Part shown: positions 26,490-36,077 of the stretch, piece by piece
Numbering within the stretch: the first letter of the stretch is position 1
Layout of the letters: each line of letters begins with the position of its first letter
NCBI RefSeq assembly: GCF_021432385.1
Contig: NZ_JAEACT010000002.1
Span: forward strand, 2,469,501-2,533,500
Origin: Clostridium hydrogenum
GTDB lineage: Bacteria; Bacillota; Clostridia; Clostridiales; Clostridiaceae
Direction of reading: 5' to 3'
DNA length: 64,000 bases
Notes under the pieces: model-generated
Told to the model about the DNA's origin: nothing
Databases searched by the model: none
The model's input: the letters and a program-made list of their open reading frames with translations, nothing else
Made by a program: the position numbers and the translations under genes

Positions 26490-28760
26490 TTATAAAAGTT
26501 CTAATGGCGCCACATCAAGTCTTAAATTTTTAATTCCCATATTATCAAAAGCAATTGTAAGATTTACATGTCCATCGCTTTTATTCATACTTATTATAGT
26601 ACCTTTTCCAAACTTAGAGTGTTTTACTTTAGTTCCCTTAGATACATCACTTTCAGTAAGTTTTACGCCACTACTTTTACTATTTTCAATAATACTTTGT
26701 CTAGATATTTCACTTTTAAAATCATTAAATTGTATATTTTTAGGTGGTATTTCTCTTGGTGTAAAATTTACATTCCAATCACTTTGCTTTTTAAATTGAT
26801 TACCGGAAATTTCTCTAGCATTCCCGCCAAAATCAACCTTTTCCTTTAAGTTGTCATCTATTTCACTTATGAAATCTGACTCTGGAAATGCTTCTGTTCT
26901 TCCAAAAACTTTTCTAATTCTAGCAGAAGTCATGTAAAGCTGTTCCTTAGCTCTCGTTACCCCTACATAAGCAAGACGTCTTGATTCTTCCATTTCGTAA
27001 TTACTTGAGAAAGACGCATTTCCCGGAAATATGCCGTTTTCCATTCCAACCATAAATACTACCGGAAATTCAAGTCCTTTAGCACTATGAACTGTCATCA
27101 TAACTATGGTATCAGCATCTTCGTCGTAATTATCCACATCCGCAACAAGTGCAGTTTTTTCTAAGAAGGCTGCAAGTGATTTATCTTCAGAAATATTTTC
27201 AAAGTCAACAGCAGCATTTACTAATTCTTTAAGGTTTTCAATTCTTGCTTCATCTTGAATATCCTCTGACTTTTTAAGTTCTTCAAAATATCCTGTTTGC
27301 TCTAGTATCTCTTTTATTAATACAGAGGTTTTTATCTCATCTTTTCTTATTATAAAACTATTTATTATACTTGCAAACTTGCTTACTGAGGTAGCTGTTC
27401 TTTGTGACAACCCTGGAATATTATTAACATCTAAAAGTGCATTATAAAGGCATTCATCAACTTCATTTGCAAAGTTTTCAATTTTAGAAACAGTTGTATT
27501 TCCAATACTTCTCTTAGGTACATTTATTATTCTCTTTAAACTTACATTATCTAGAGGATTACTTATAACTTTTAAATATGCCATAATATCTTTTATTTCT
27601 TTTCTGTCATAGAATTTTAATCCTCCTATAATTCTATACGGTATATTTCTTTTTATGAATACATCTTCAAAAATACGTGACTGAGCATTAGTTCTATATA
27701 ATATTGCAAAATCTCTGTAGTTTCTTTTTTCCGCTTCCATGAGTTTCTTTATTTCCGAAGCAGCAAAAGCAGCTTCATCAATATCTGAACCAGCTCTAAG
27801 TACTTTTATTTTTGAGCCATTCTCACTTCTTGTCCTAAGCATTTTTAAATGCTCATGAGGATTATTTTGTATTATTTCATTTGCTGCTTTAAGTATATTT
27901 CCCTTTGATCTATAATTTTCTTCAAGTTTTATTACCTTAGCATTTCTATATTCTTTTTCAAAATCCAATATGTTTCTAATATCTGCACCTCTCCAGCCAT
28001 AGATACACTGGTCATCGTCACCAACAACACAAATATTTTTAGTAGCTGATGCCAAAAGTCTTGCAAACTCATACTGAGATTTATTTGTATCCTGATACTC
28101 ATCTATCATTATGTATTTAAATTTTCTTTGATAAAACTCAAGTACTTCAGGAACTTTCTTAAATAATTCAACTGTTTTAAAAATCAAATCATCAAAATCC
28201 AAAGCATTGTTATCCTTTAACTTCTTCTGATACAAAAGATATACATCTGCTATTTTATTCATTTTATAATTATCCGAATTTTGATTTTTAAACTGTTGTG
28301 CTGTTATAAGCTTATCTTTAGCATCACCTATTTTTGATATAACTTCTTTATCTGTTATATCTTTATCATTAATATTGATTTCTTTCATACATTGCTTTAC
28401 TAAAACCTTTTGATCATCACTATCATATATAGTAAAATTTTTATTATAGCCAATTTTATCAATTTCTCTTCTTAAAATTCTAACACAGCATGAATGGAAG
28501 GTTGCTATCCACATACTACTTACTTTTTCACTGCCTATTAAACCTTTTATTCTTTCTTTCATTTCTGCTGCTGCTTTATTTGTAAAGGTTATTGCAAGAA
28601 TCTGAGAAGAATAAACTCCGAGTTCTTCGAGCATATAAGCTATTCTATAAGTAAGTACACGTGTTTTACCACTTCCAGCACCAGCTAGTATAAGTAGTGG
28701 TCCATCTATTGTGGTTGCTGCATCATATTGCTCACTATTTAGTAATTTTTTTAAATCCAT
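26490..28760 (-). CDS. pcrA: ATP-dependent DNA helicase
   Basis: An SF1A helicase of about 756 residues used in replication, repair and clearing of RecA or RNA polymerase. Motifs: GAGSGKTRVLTYRIAY (Walker A), DEYQDTNKSQY (II), GDDDQCIYGWRGAD (III) and TVHSAKGLEFPVVFM (V/VI region), with a C-terminal Tudor-like tail (KHSKFGKGTIISMNK). ATG 28760 is chosen as AAGGAGTGGAG stands 4 bases upstream; a start 16 codons earlier has no such site. Precedes ligA. Confidence 0.97.
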   Translation of the reverse strand: MDLKKLLNSEQYDAATTIDGPLLILAGAGSGKTRVLTYRIAYMLEELGVYSSQILAITFTNKAAAEMKERIKGLIGSEKVSSMWIATFHSCCVRILRREIDKIGYNKNFTIYDSDDQKVLVKQCMKEININDKDITDKEVISKIGDAKDKLITAQQFKNQNSDNYKMNKIADVYLLYQKKLKDNNALDFDDLIFKTVELFKKVPEVLEFYQRKFKYIMIDEYQDTNKSQYEFARLLASATKNICVVGDDDQCIYGWRGADIRNILDFEKEYRNAKVIKLEENYRSKGNILKAANEIIQNNPHEHLKMLRTRSENGSKIKVLRAGSDIDEAAFAASEIKKLMEAEKRNYRDFAILYRTNAQSRIFEDVFIKRNIPYRIIGGLKFYDRKEIKDIMAYLKVISNPLDNVSLKRIINVPKRSIGNTTVSKIENFANEVDECLYNALLDVNNIPGLSQRTATSVSKFASIINSFIIRKDEIKTSVLIKEILEQTGYFEELKKSEDIQDEARIENLKELVNAAVDFENISEDKSLAAFLEKTALVADVDNYDEDADTIVMMTVHSAKGLEFPVVFMVGMENGIFPGNASFSSNYEMEESRRLAYVGVTRAKEQLYMTSARIRKVFGRTEAFPESDFISEIDDNLKEKVDFGGNAREISGNQFKKQSDWNVNFTPREIPPKNIQFNDFKSEISRQSIIENSKSSGVKLTESDVSKGTKVKHSKFGKGTIISMNKSDGHVNLTIAFDNMGIKNLRLDVAPLELL

Positions 28761-28843
28761 AAAACTCCACTCCTTGAAACTTAGATATTTTAAACAAAAA
28801 ATCAGCATAAGTTTTTTTCTTATACTGACAATCTTTTATGTAA

Positions 28844-28877
28844 TATAGATAAACCAGTTCAACTATTAAAATTCATA
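28844..28877. repeat. family A fragment
   Basis: TATAGATAAACCAGTTCAAC followed by TATTAAAATTCATA, the left end only; it lies between yerC and pcrA. Confidence 0.5.
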
Positions 28878-28879
28878 GC

Positions 28880-29179
28880 CTACTTTTCCTCAAGTCTTGC
28901 TAAAACTATATTATACCCATCCGCTCCATAATTTATACATCTATTAACTCTACTTATAGTAGCTGTACTTGCTCCAGTAGCTGTTGCTATATCCGCATAG
29001 GTTCTTTTATCTTTAAGCATTTTAGCAACTTGAAGCCTTTGCTCTATTGCTTTTATTTCATTTATAGTAAAAATATCTTCAAAAAATCTATAACATTCTT
29101 GCTTATTTTTTAAACTAAGCACTGCATCACATAAAAAATCCATCTGCTCACTTTTTAATTTAGATTTATATTCAGACAT
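28880..29179 (-). CDS. yerC: YerC/YecD-family TrpR-like regulator
   Basis: A 99-residue helical protein with a TrpR-like helix-turn-helix: DIFTINEIKAIEQRL at about residue 34 and TYADIATATGASTATISRVN at about 63. It corresponds to the DNA-binding YerC/YecD family, which in Bacillus stands upstream of pcrB-pcrA-ligA; this synteny is conserved here. ATG 29179 is chosen for the GAGGTGGG site 4 bases upstream. Targets are unknown. Confidence 0.85.
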   Translation of the reverse strand: MSEYKSKLKSEQMDFLCDAVLSLKNKQECYRFFEDIFTINEIKAIEQRLQVAKMLKDKRTYADIATATGASTATISRVNRCINYGADGYNIVLARLEEK

Positions 29180-29313
29180 TAATCCCACCTCTTTCAACAT
29201 TAATTTATATTCTACCATCTTATATTATAAAATGCCACAAAATCTTTTCATGTGGCGAATTAATACTTTCATTTTAAAATGCAAATTAATTGTTTTCTTT
29301 CATATTGATTATA

Positions 29314-29347
29314 CAAAAAATAAAAACAGCCCTTGGGGCAGGGCTGT
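29314..29347 (-). terminator. terminator downstream of the pseudouridine synthase
   Basis: ACAGCCCT / AGGGCTGT with a T-rich tail on the minus strand. The 280-base gap from 29218 to 29493 has otherwise no gene. Confidence 0.8.
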
Positions 29348-29493
29348 TCACAATAAATAAAAAGGGGGCTATTCATTCCTTGTTATTTACCTTACCATCA
29401 TATTATATTAGACATACAATCAAAAAGCAATAGAAAAATGATAATTTTATTGTAAATATTTTATTAACATGAATGCTATTCCTTCATAAATTC

Positions 29494-30222
29494 TTAATTC
29501 ATCTTACATATATTCTTTAAAAAACTGATTTCCATGTCAGTAAGTTCCCTATATCGACCTTCATCTAAATTTTCATCAAGATTAAGTCCTCCAAAAGTCA
29601 ATCTCTTAAGATAAACAACTTTTTTTTCAAGGCTTTCAAACATTCTTTTTACTTGATGATACTTTCCTTCCTGTATTGTTACTTTGACTTCCGATTCATT
29701 TTCATCTGATTTAATTATTTCTAGTTTTCCCGGCATACATTTATATCCATCATCCAAAACTATACCTTCTTCAAAGGCTTTGACATCTTCTTCATTTAAA
29801 GGCGCATTTATCTTAGCATAATAAATTTTATCTACATGCCACTTTGGTGATATTAATCTGTGATTTAAATCTCCATCATTTGTAAGTAAAAGAAGTCCTA
29901 CTGTATCTTTATCTAATCTTCCAACCGGAAATGGTTCAAATGCCTTGTGTTCCTCTCCTAATAGATCGATTACTGTCTTTTCATAGTCATCAAAGGTTGC
30001 AGATATTACACCATCTGGTTTATTCATCATTAAATATATGTATTTTTTATAAGAAATCTCTTCTCCATCAACTTTAACAATACTTTTATATGGATCAATT
30101 TGCATATTATTATCTTTTACTATTACATTATCGACCTCAACCGCTCCACTTTTTATTATCTTTTTTACATCTTTTCTTGAACCGTACCCTAAATTAGCCA
30201 AAACCTTATCAAGTCTCTCCAT
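29494..30222 (-). CDS. RsuA/RluE-family pseudouridine synthase
   Basis: The 242-residue protein starts with an S4 RNA-binding domain (MERLDKVLANLGYGSRKDVK, residues 1-60) and continues with the catalytic domain holding GRLDKDTVGLLLLTNDG near residue 100, with the catalytic Asp in RLD. It isomerises uridine in rRNA; which site cannot be told from the sequence alone. It stands behind the transglycosylase gene with a 52-base gap. Confidence 0.92.
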   Translation of the reverse strand: MERLDKVLANLGYGSRKDVKKIIKSGAVEVDNVIVKDNNMQIDPYKSIVKVDGEEISYKKYIYLMMNKPDGVISATFDDYEKTVIDLLGEEHKAFEPFPVGRLDKDTVGLLLLTNDGDLNHRLISPKWHVDKIYYAKINAPLNEEDVKAFEEGIVLDDGYKCMPGKLEIIKSDENESEVKVTIQEGKYHQVKRMFESLEKKVVYLKRLTFGGLNLDENLDEGRYRELTDMEISFLKNICKMN

Positions 30223-30274
30223 ATCTTTACCTCGCTATACAAATTTAATTATCGTAAAGATTATTATATATCAT

Positions 30275-30940
30275 TTATGTATTATAGTATCCTAGAACTT
30301 TCGTCACATAATTTTGAGTTTCTGAAGGAAGCTCACTCATATTACCGCCACTATGTTTAACTGCATTTGGGCCAGCATTATAAGCTGCCACTGCAAGTCT
30401 AGTGTTTCCAAATGTATTAAGAAGTTCTTTTAAATATTTTGTTCCCGCATCTACATTTTGTTCTATGTCATACGGATTAGTAACACCAAGTTCACTTGCT
30501 GTACTTGGCATCAACTGCATTAATCCTTCTGCTCCAGCATTAGACGTCGCATTAGGATTAAAATCAGATTCTTGCTTTATTACAGATAATATAAGATTTT
30601 TATCTACACCATATTTTTGGGCTGCCGAATCCACTGCTTCATTTATAGAAATATTGCCAGTGGTTACTTTATTTTTAACATAATCTAATGTATTATTCAT
30701 AAGCAAACCATTTCCATAACCAAGCTTACTTAAGTCAGCGTTTCCAAACATATTCAATTTACTCAAATCCAAAGTTCCATTATTTTGAGAAGCTGCATCT
30801 AACATACTCTCAAATGCAAGATTAAAAGCCTGTGACGAATCTGAATCCTCTGACATTCCACTTTTAAACATTTGCTGCATCATCATAAGCTGCAAATAAT
30901 TTTGCATACCATTAATATTCGAACTGCTGTTTTGAGACAC
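30275..30940 (-). CDS. lytic transglycosylase (SLT domain)
   Basis: A 221-residue protein whose C-terminal 120 residues form a soluble lytic transglycosylase domain: LSVIKQESDFNP (catalytic Glu) near residue 122, AEGLMQLMPSTASELG near 145 and LAVAAYNAGPNAV near 185. No signal peptide is visible, the N-terminal third is low-complexity Ser/Asn/Met-rich. Similar proteins in clostridia are encoded near flagellar or sporulation genes, which is not the case here. GTG start 30940 follows GGGGTGGT. Confidence 0.85.
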   Translation of the reverse strand: MSQNSSSNINGMQNYLQLMMMQQMFKSGMSEDSDSSQAFNLAFESMLDAASQNNGTLDLSKLNMFGNADLSKLGYGNGLLMNNTLDYVKNKVTTGNISINEAVDSAAQKYGVDKNLILSVIKQESDFNPNATSNAGAEGLMQLMPSTASELGVTNPYDIEQNVDAGTKYLKELLNTFGNTRLAVAAYNAGPNAVKHSGGNMSELPSETQNYVTKVLGYYNT

Positions 30941-31004
30941 AATACCACCCCATACCTTTATTATATATACTATATTTTTGTTTTCGTAAACATTTCACTG
31001 AACT

Positions 31005-33008
31005 TTATACCTTCATCTCAAAAATACTGTAAGCTTCATAGCTTTTCTCACTATAAAATTGACTCTTACAAAACACTAAAATTTCATAATTTCCTTTTTC
31101 AAATGGCATAAAGGTATAAAAACTTTTTCTACTGTACTTTTGAACAAGCTTCCATTCGCTGCCTCTTCTAATATAAAATTCATATATAACACATTTACCG
31201 CCTGTACAATCTACATTAAAAGTTACTGCCTCATTTATTTTCGGCAACTCCCTATCACATTTTATAGTCATTTCTGTTATAGGTTTCGCATCCCTCACAC
31301 GAAGCTTAATTATTCTTTTATCATCAAATTTATCGGAACTGTCTTTATTTAAGGAATATATAATAACCTCATAATCACCTGCACATTTAGGAACAATTTC
31401 ATAGCTTTTTTCCAATCCAAAATCTATTTGTTCCACTTTTCGTCCATTTAGTTTAATCACATATTTAACTAATGTATTTTTAGTATTCATAGTTATTACA
31501 TTTACATTTATCTTTTCTCCTACCATGTAATAATCCTTAACTTTCGGAAATATATGATTTATTTTTGCTGGTATATAATCCAAAACTTGAATTGTAATTT
31601 CAGAATGACAATCAAATTCTTTTTTAGAATACTTATCCTTAACATTAACTTCTATTTTATAATCTCCTGATACTTCAGGAACAAAATCTATAATATTAGA
31701 AGTTTCATAATCCACTCTTTTAATTACAGACTCCTCACGCTTTACTAAAAAACTATATATTAAGGATATACCACCTTCAGCCTCAACATCAATATTTATT
31801 TTTTCACCCTTTAATATATTTTCGTTTTTGCTCTGTATTATTTTCTTTATCTTTACAGGAATTTTTTTTATTTCTTCAATTATAAAATTCATTTCCGCAT
31901 AAGCTTCAAAATCACCTTCAAAAGACTCATCTTTAGCCATAAGTTTCAACTTATATATTCCTGGCATTTTAGCCTTCCAAACATAATCTTTATTATACGA
32001 ATACCCACTATCTTCGCTGTAATTACCATCAATTAAATATCTATATAAAATTTTTTTACCACCAGTAACTATAGCTCTTAAATTAATTTGTGTATTAACT
32101 AATTGTGGTGAAGTAACGTCTGCAGCAAAGCTTTTCACTTCTATATCTTTATATTTTTTTATATTATAAAAAATCACTGCCCTGTCATCAAATTCCCTTT
32201 TAGAATACATATCTTTAACCATACACAAAAGTTTAAAATTACCATCTTCATTTTCAACATAACTTATAATTCTCTTATTTGAGTAATCTTGTAAGCATTG
32301 CGCTTCTCCCTCAGAATTTATTTTTAAAAACTTATACAAAATCATTTTATTATCATTATTCATAGCATCAACTTTAAACATAATTTCTCTATTCACAAAC
32401 ATCTCATCACTTAAACATTTAAAATCAATTATTTCAACTTTATCCACTGGTCTTACATTGTATTCCACTTTCTTAGTACTATCTGCTTCCTGTTTTGAAG
32501 ATGGCCTTTTACATTCAACTATAAGTTCTTGTTTTCCAATTTTTTGCGGTCTCCATGACACTGTATTATCTGTAGTATAATTTTTTAAAATTATGTACTC
32601 ATCCCCATATTTTATTTTATATCTAAATACTACATCGCTTACAATGCTATGAGCAGTTGCACTTATTTTTTCATTAACATTCACTTCTTTTTTATCAAGA
32701 ATAAGATTTTTAATTAAATTTTTTTCAAGTTTACCAATTATGTAGTCTGTTTTATCCATATAACTAAAAGCTTTACTATCATTTTCTTCAACTGCTTGAA
32801 TCATTACAGTATATATACCATCAGTTTTAGGCGACCATACTGCAAATATTTCCTTTGAAAAGTCCTTCAATATATTCCATTTACCATTATGTCCTATTAT
32901 AAATTTATATAAAAGATCTTTATTTATATAGTTTTCTATTTTTATATTAATATCTTGATTTTTACATTGAGGACTTTGTTTATCAAATACTATTTCTAAC
33001 TCCTCCAT
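31005..33008 (-). CDS. triple-tyrosine-motif (Y_Y_Y) repeat protein
   Basis: A 667-residue beta-rich protein made of about seven immunoglobulin-like repeats of 90-95 residues. Each repeat has a pattern such as VNVNEKISATA...YRYKI...TVSWRPQKIG.YELIV and many aromatic strands, matching Y_Y_Y-type modules. There is no signal peptide, membrane helix, sortase motif or catalytic domain, so it is probably cytosolic or exported by an unusual route. Family members of this kind are annotated in Clostridium as triple tyrosine motif-containing proteins, function unknown. ATG 33008 follows GAGGAGAT. Confidence 0.75.
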   Translation of the reverse strand: MEELEIVFDKQSPQCKNQDINIKIENYINKDLLYKFIIGHNGKWNILKDFSKEIFAVWSPKTDGIYTVMIQAVEENDSKAFSYMDKTDYIIGKLEKNLIKNLILDKKEVNVNEKISATAHSIVSDVVFRYKIKYGDEYIILKNYTTDNTVSWRPQKIGKQELIVECKRPSSKQEADSTKKVEYNVRPVDKVEIIDFKCLSDEMFVNREIMFKVDAMNNDNKMILYKFLKINSEGEAQCLQDYSNKRIISYVENEDGNFKLLCMVKDMYSKREFDDRAVIFYNIKKYKDIEVKSFAADVTSPQLVNTQINLRAIVTGGKKILYRYLIDGNYSEDSGYSYNKDYVWKAKMPGIYKLKLMAKDESFEGDFEAYAEMNFIIEEIKKIPVKIKKIIQSKNENILKGEKINIDVEAEGGISLIYSFLVKREESVIKRVDYETSNIIDFVPEVSGDYKIEVNVKDKYSKKEFDCHSEITIQVLDYIPAKINHIFPKVKDYYMVGEKINVNVITMNTKNTLVKYVIKLNGRKVEQIDFGLEKSYEIVPKCAGDYEVIIYSLNKDSSDKFDDKRIIKLRVRDAKPITEMTIKCDRELPKINEAVTFNVDCTGGKCVIYEFYIRRGSEWKLVQKYSRKSFYTFMPFEKGNYEILVFCKSQFYSEKSYEAYSIFEMKV

Positions 33009-33110
33009 TAATTCCATCTCCTCAAATTTTGATAACTTTATTATACTATATTTCCATTATTTGTAACAGTGTTTATATTTACATTTATTTCTTTTTTCTA
33101 TATTATATAT

Positions 33111-33215
33111 TATAGAGCGAAACTAGCTCAGCTATAAACTATATATGCACCATAATGTCAAGAAAAAGTCATTTTGGTACAAATAAATTTTAAGTTTCAC
33201 AATGGTATATCTTTA
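33111..33215. repeat. family A element, diverged left half
   Basis: Right half AAAAAGTCATTTTGGTACAAAT ... GGTATATCTTTA matches the family; the left end is altered. It lies between the repeat-protein gene and pulA. Confidence 0.6.
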
Positions 33216-33261
33216 GCAAAACTGCTTTTAGGTAGCATATTTATAGGAGGCACAGGCACAC

Positions 33262-35406
33262 ATGCAAATTATAAATCCTTTAGTTATCAACTTTAATAAA
33301 ATTCAATTCAAAGTAGATGATTTAAATTCTTTTGATTTTTCAAAACTTCATGTTATAAATAGTAATTTAGAAATTAATATAATTAATAGCTTTATATCAG
33401 ACGGATTTATATATATCGAGCTTTCGAGGGAACTCACCATAAAGTATGATTGTTTTGTATATTTAAATGAAGATCAAAAATTTAAATGTAATTATTTTAG
33501 ACTATATACCTCAAAAGAATTTAATGATAGGTATTATTATGATGACAAACTTGGTGTTACTTATTCTAAAGAGGAATCAACCTTTAAATTATGGTCACCA
33601 GCTGCATTAAACGTTAAACTTTTATTATACAAGGGTGGAGAACCGATTAATGAACCTGCAAAGTTTTCCATACCTTTATATGAAGATACAGGACTATGGA
33701 GCATTACTATCAAAGGAGATTTAAAAAACTATTTTTATAATTATGAAATAACCTTAAGTAATAAGATAAATGAAGCAGTTGATCCTTATGCAAAGTCAAC
33801 AGGAATAAATGGTCTTAGAGGAGCAATAATTGATTTAGCCGAGACAAATCCAATTGACTGGGATAAAGATATGCCGCCAAGAAACATAATTAAATTTACA
33901 GATGCCATAATATATGAAATAAATATACGAGACATTTCCTCGAATCCAAACAGTGGAATAATCAATAAAGGCAAATTTTTAGGACTTACTGAAGAAAATA
34001 CAAGAACAAGTGAAAATCTAGAAACAGGTCTTAGTTATTTATCTAATCTTGGAGTAACACATATTCAAATTATGCCTATATTTGACTTTTCCTATAAAAG
34101 TATCGATGAAAAAAATCCAATACAATATAATTGGGGATATGACCCAGAAAATTATATTGTTCCTGAAGGCTGTTATTGTACAAATCCATATGATCCATTA
34201 TTAAGAGTTAAGGAATTAAAAAAAATGATTTTATCCCTCCACAAAAGCAACTTGTGCGTAAATGTTGACGTTGTCTTTAATCACTTATGGAGTACAAAAG
34301 AAAACAACTTTGAAAAAATATTTCCAGGATATTACCTTAGGAAAAATGATGATGGCAGCTTTTCAAATGGCAGTGGTTGTGGAAATGATACAGCTTCTGA
34401 AAATTTAATGATGAAAAAATTTATAATAGATGCTGTAATTTACCTAGCAAAAGAATATCATATTGATGGCTTTAGATTTGATTTAATGGGAATTCATGAT
34501 TTTGAAACAATGAATAAATTAAGAGAAGCATTAAATCAAATCGACGGAAGAATAATGCTTTATGGTGAAGGCTGGGATTTAAACACTAACCTTTCTTATG
34601 AAAAAAAAGCAATAATGTATAATTCATTTAAAATGCCTCAAATAGGTCATTTTAACGATATTATAAGAGATTCTATAAAAGGAACAGTTTTCAACGCAAA
34701 AGAAAAAGGCTTTATCTCAGGGAAAGAAAATCTTGAAAATGCTATAAAACTTGTTTCTGTTGGTTGCATAAATTATTCTCAAGGATTAAGCGGTCCATTT
34801 CAATCACCTGTGCAATCTATAAATTATATTTCGTGCCACGATAATTACACCTTATGGGATAAACTTCAAATTTCATTACCTGAGGATTCTGATGAACTAA
34901 GAGTTGAAAGAATAAAATTAGGTCTTGGTATTGTTTTAACAAGTCAAGGTATTCCCTTTATTCACTGCGGCTCAGAATTTTGCAGAAACAAAAAAGGAAT
35001 TGAGAATAGCTATAATTCACCTGATGAAATAAATTGGATTGATTGGAAATTAAAAAATAGATTTATTAATTGTACTAATTATATACAGTCCTTGATTAGT
35101 CTTAGAAGAAATCATTCCGCATTTAGATTTGCTGAAGGTGAAAATCTTAAAAGGCATTTTGAATTTATTAATAATATGCCTAAAAACTCAGTCGGATTTA
35201 TTCTAAAGGATAATGCAAATTTTGATATATGGAATAAAATAATGGTTATATATAATGCAAACAACTATCCTATTAATGTTTGGCTTCCAGATGGAACTTG
35301 GAATGTTTGCGTAAATAAGTACAAAGCCGGCAATTCGTGCATAACTACTGTTAGTGGTAACTATAATATAGAAGCAATAAGCATTAATGTTCTTTATAAG
35401 AATTAA
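33262..35406 (+). CDS. pulA: type I pullulanase
   Basis: A 714-residue GH13 enzyme that hydrolyses alpha-1,6 branches of pullulan, starch or glycogen. The N-terminal third is a carbohydrate-binding/CBM48-like domain; then YNWGYDPENYIVPEG marks type I pullulanase. The four GH13 regions follow: DVVFNHLW, GFRFDLMGIHD, GEGWDLN and YISCHDN. No signal peptide is present, so it acts inside the cell, on glycogen or imported dextrins. AGGAGG lies upstream of ATG. A GH13 amylase is 6 kb downstream. Confidence 0.95.
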   Translation: MQIINPLVINFNKIQFKVDDLNSFDFSKLHVINSNLEINIINSFISDGFIYIELSRELTIKYDCFVYLNEDQKFKCNYFRLYTSKEFNDRYYYDDKLGVTYSKEESTFKLWSPAALNVKLLLYKGGEPINEPAKFSIPLYEDTGLWSITIKGDLKNYFYNYEITLSNKINEAVDPYAKSTGINGLRGAIIDLAETNPIDWDKDMPPRNIIKFTDAIIYEINIRDISSNPNSGIINKGKFLGLTEENTRTSENLETGLSYLSNLGVTHIQIMPIFDFSYKSIDEKNPIQYNWGYDPENYIVPEGCYCTNPYDPLLRVKELKKMILSLHKSNLCVNVDVVFNHLWSTKENNFEKIFPGYYLRKNDDGSFSNGSGCGNDTASENLMMKKFIIDAVIYLAKEYHIDGFRFDLMGIHDFETMNKLREALNQIDGRIMLYGEGWDLNTNLSYEKKAIMYNSFKMPQIGHFNDIIRDSIKGTVFNAKEKGFISGKENLENAIKLVSVGCINYSQGLSGPFQSPVQSINYISCHDNYTLWDKLQISLPEDSDELRVERIKLGLGIVLTSQGIPFIHCGSEFCRNKKGIENSYNSPDEINWIDWKLKNRFINCTNYIQSLISLRRNHSAFRFAEGENLKRHFEFINNMPKNSVGFILKDNANFDIWNKIMVIYNANNYPINVWLPDGTWNVCVNKYKAGNSCITTVSGNYNIEAISINVLYKN

Positions 35407-35597
35407 TGCGAAGTAAGTGTAGTCCAGAATATTAAATAAAATTAATAAAACTAAGAGTGAAATATTTAAAATCCTAAGACGTTTCAATAACTCGTAAAAA
35501 TCACTCAAACAATTGAAACATCTAAGTCTTTTAAATATTTCGCTCTAAGATTTATTAAAATTTTATTTAAATCATTCTGAACTACACTTACTTCGCA
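35407..35597. repeat. family D palindrome, ~190 bp
   Basis: Near-palindrome with TGCGAAGTAAGTGTAGTCC at one end and its complement at the other, and arms such as AAATATTTAAAATCCTAAGAC / TCTTTTAAATATTTCGCTC. It starts right after the pulA stop (and may terminate it). The same kind of unit occurs at 45319-45505. Confidence 0.75.
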
Positions 35598-35599
35598 TT

Positions 35600-35735
35600 T
35601 ACAGAGGTTTAAGGTAAAAATTCCTCCGTACCTACGGAATTTTGGGCTAGTGCAGAAGCTCCGTTTTTTACCAAATAATGTATTAAAAGATGCTAATTGG
35701 TATATCAATTAATCAACTTATCTAAACATTGGGAA
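35600..35735. repeat. mosaic of short repeats between palindromes
   Basis: Contains CCGTACCTACGGAATTTT, which recurs inverted around 45180. No gene. Confidence 0.35.
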
Positions 35736-36038
35736 ACAAAGATGTAGTGGATTAATCAAAGAACCTTTGGTAGGTGTAGGGAAAAAATGATGTTAGTGAA
35801 TAGTGGCGAAAAAATTTCTAAAATAAAATTGTATAAAACTTAGTGGGAAATTTTTTAAAGCTTTAGAGCTTTAGATTGTCTGAGCTAATCTTTGCGAGTT
35901 ATCAAAAGTTCTTAAGCTTAAAAAAATTTGCCGCTTAGTTTTATTAATTTTATTTAGGATTTTGAGCCGCTATTCACTAACATCATTTTTCTACGCCTGC
36001 CAAAGGTTCTTTGATTTTGCACTACACTTTGCTTCGCA
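35736..36038. repeat. family D palindrome, ~300 bp
   Basis: Left arm AAAGAACCTTTGGTAGGTGTAG and GATGTTAGTGAATAGTGGC; right arm GCCGCTATTCACTAACATCA and CTGCCAAAGGTTCTTTG. Related to 44785-45099. Confidence 0.75.
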
Positions 36039-36077
36039 ATGTTTAATTTTTGTAACTTCTCATTTTACATATCGTTA

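Noticed and set aside
35505..35708. 67-codon minus-strand frame after pulA
   Set aside because: It lies in the family D palindrome and mosaic repeat.
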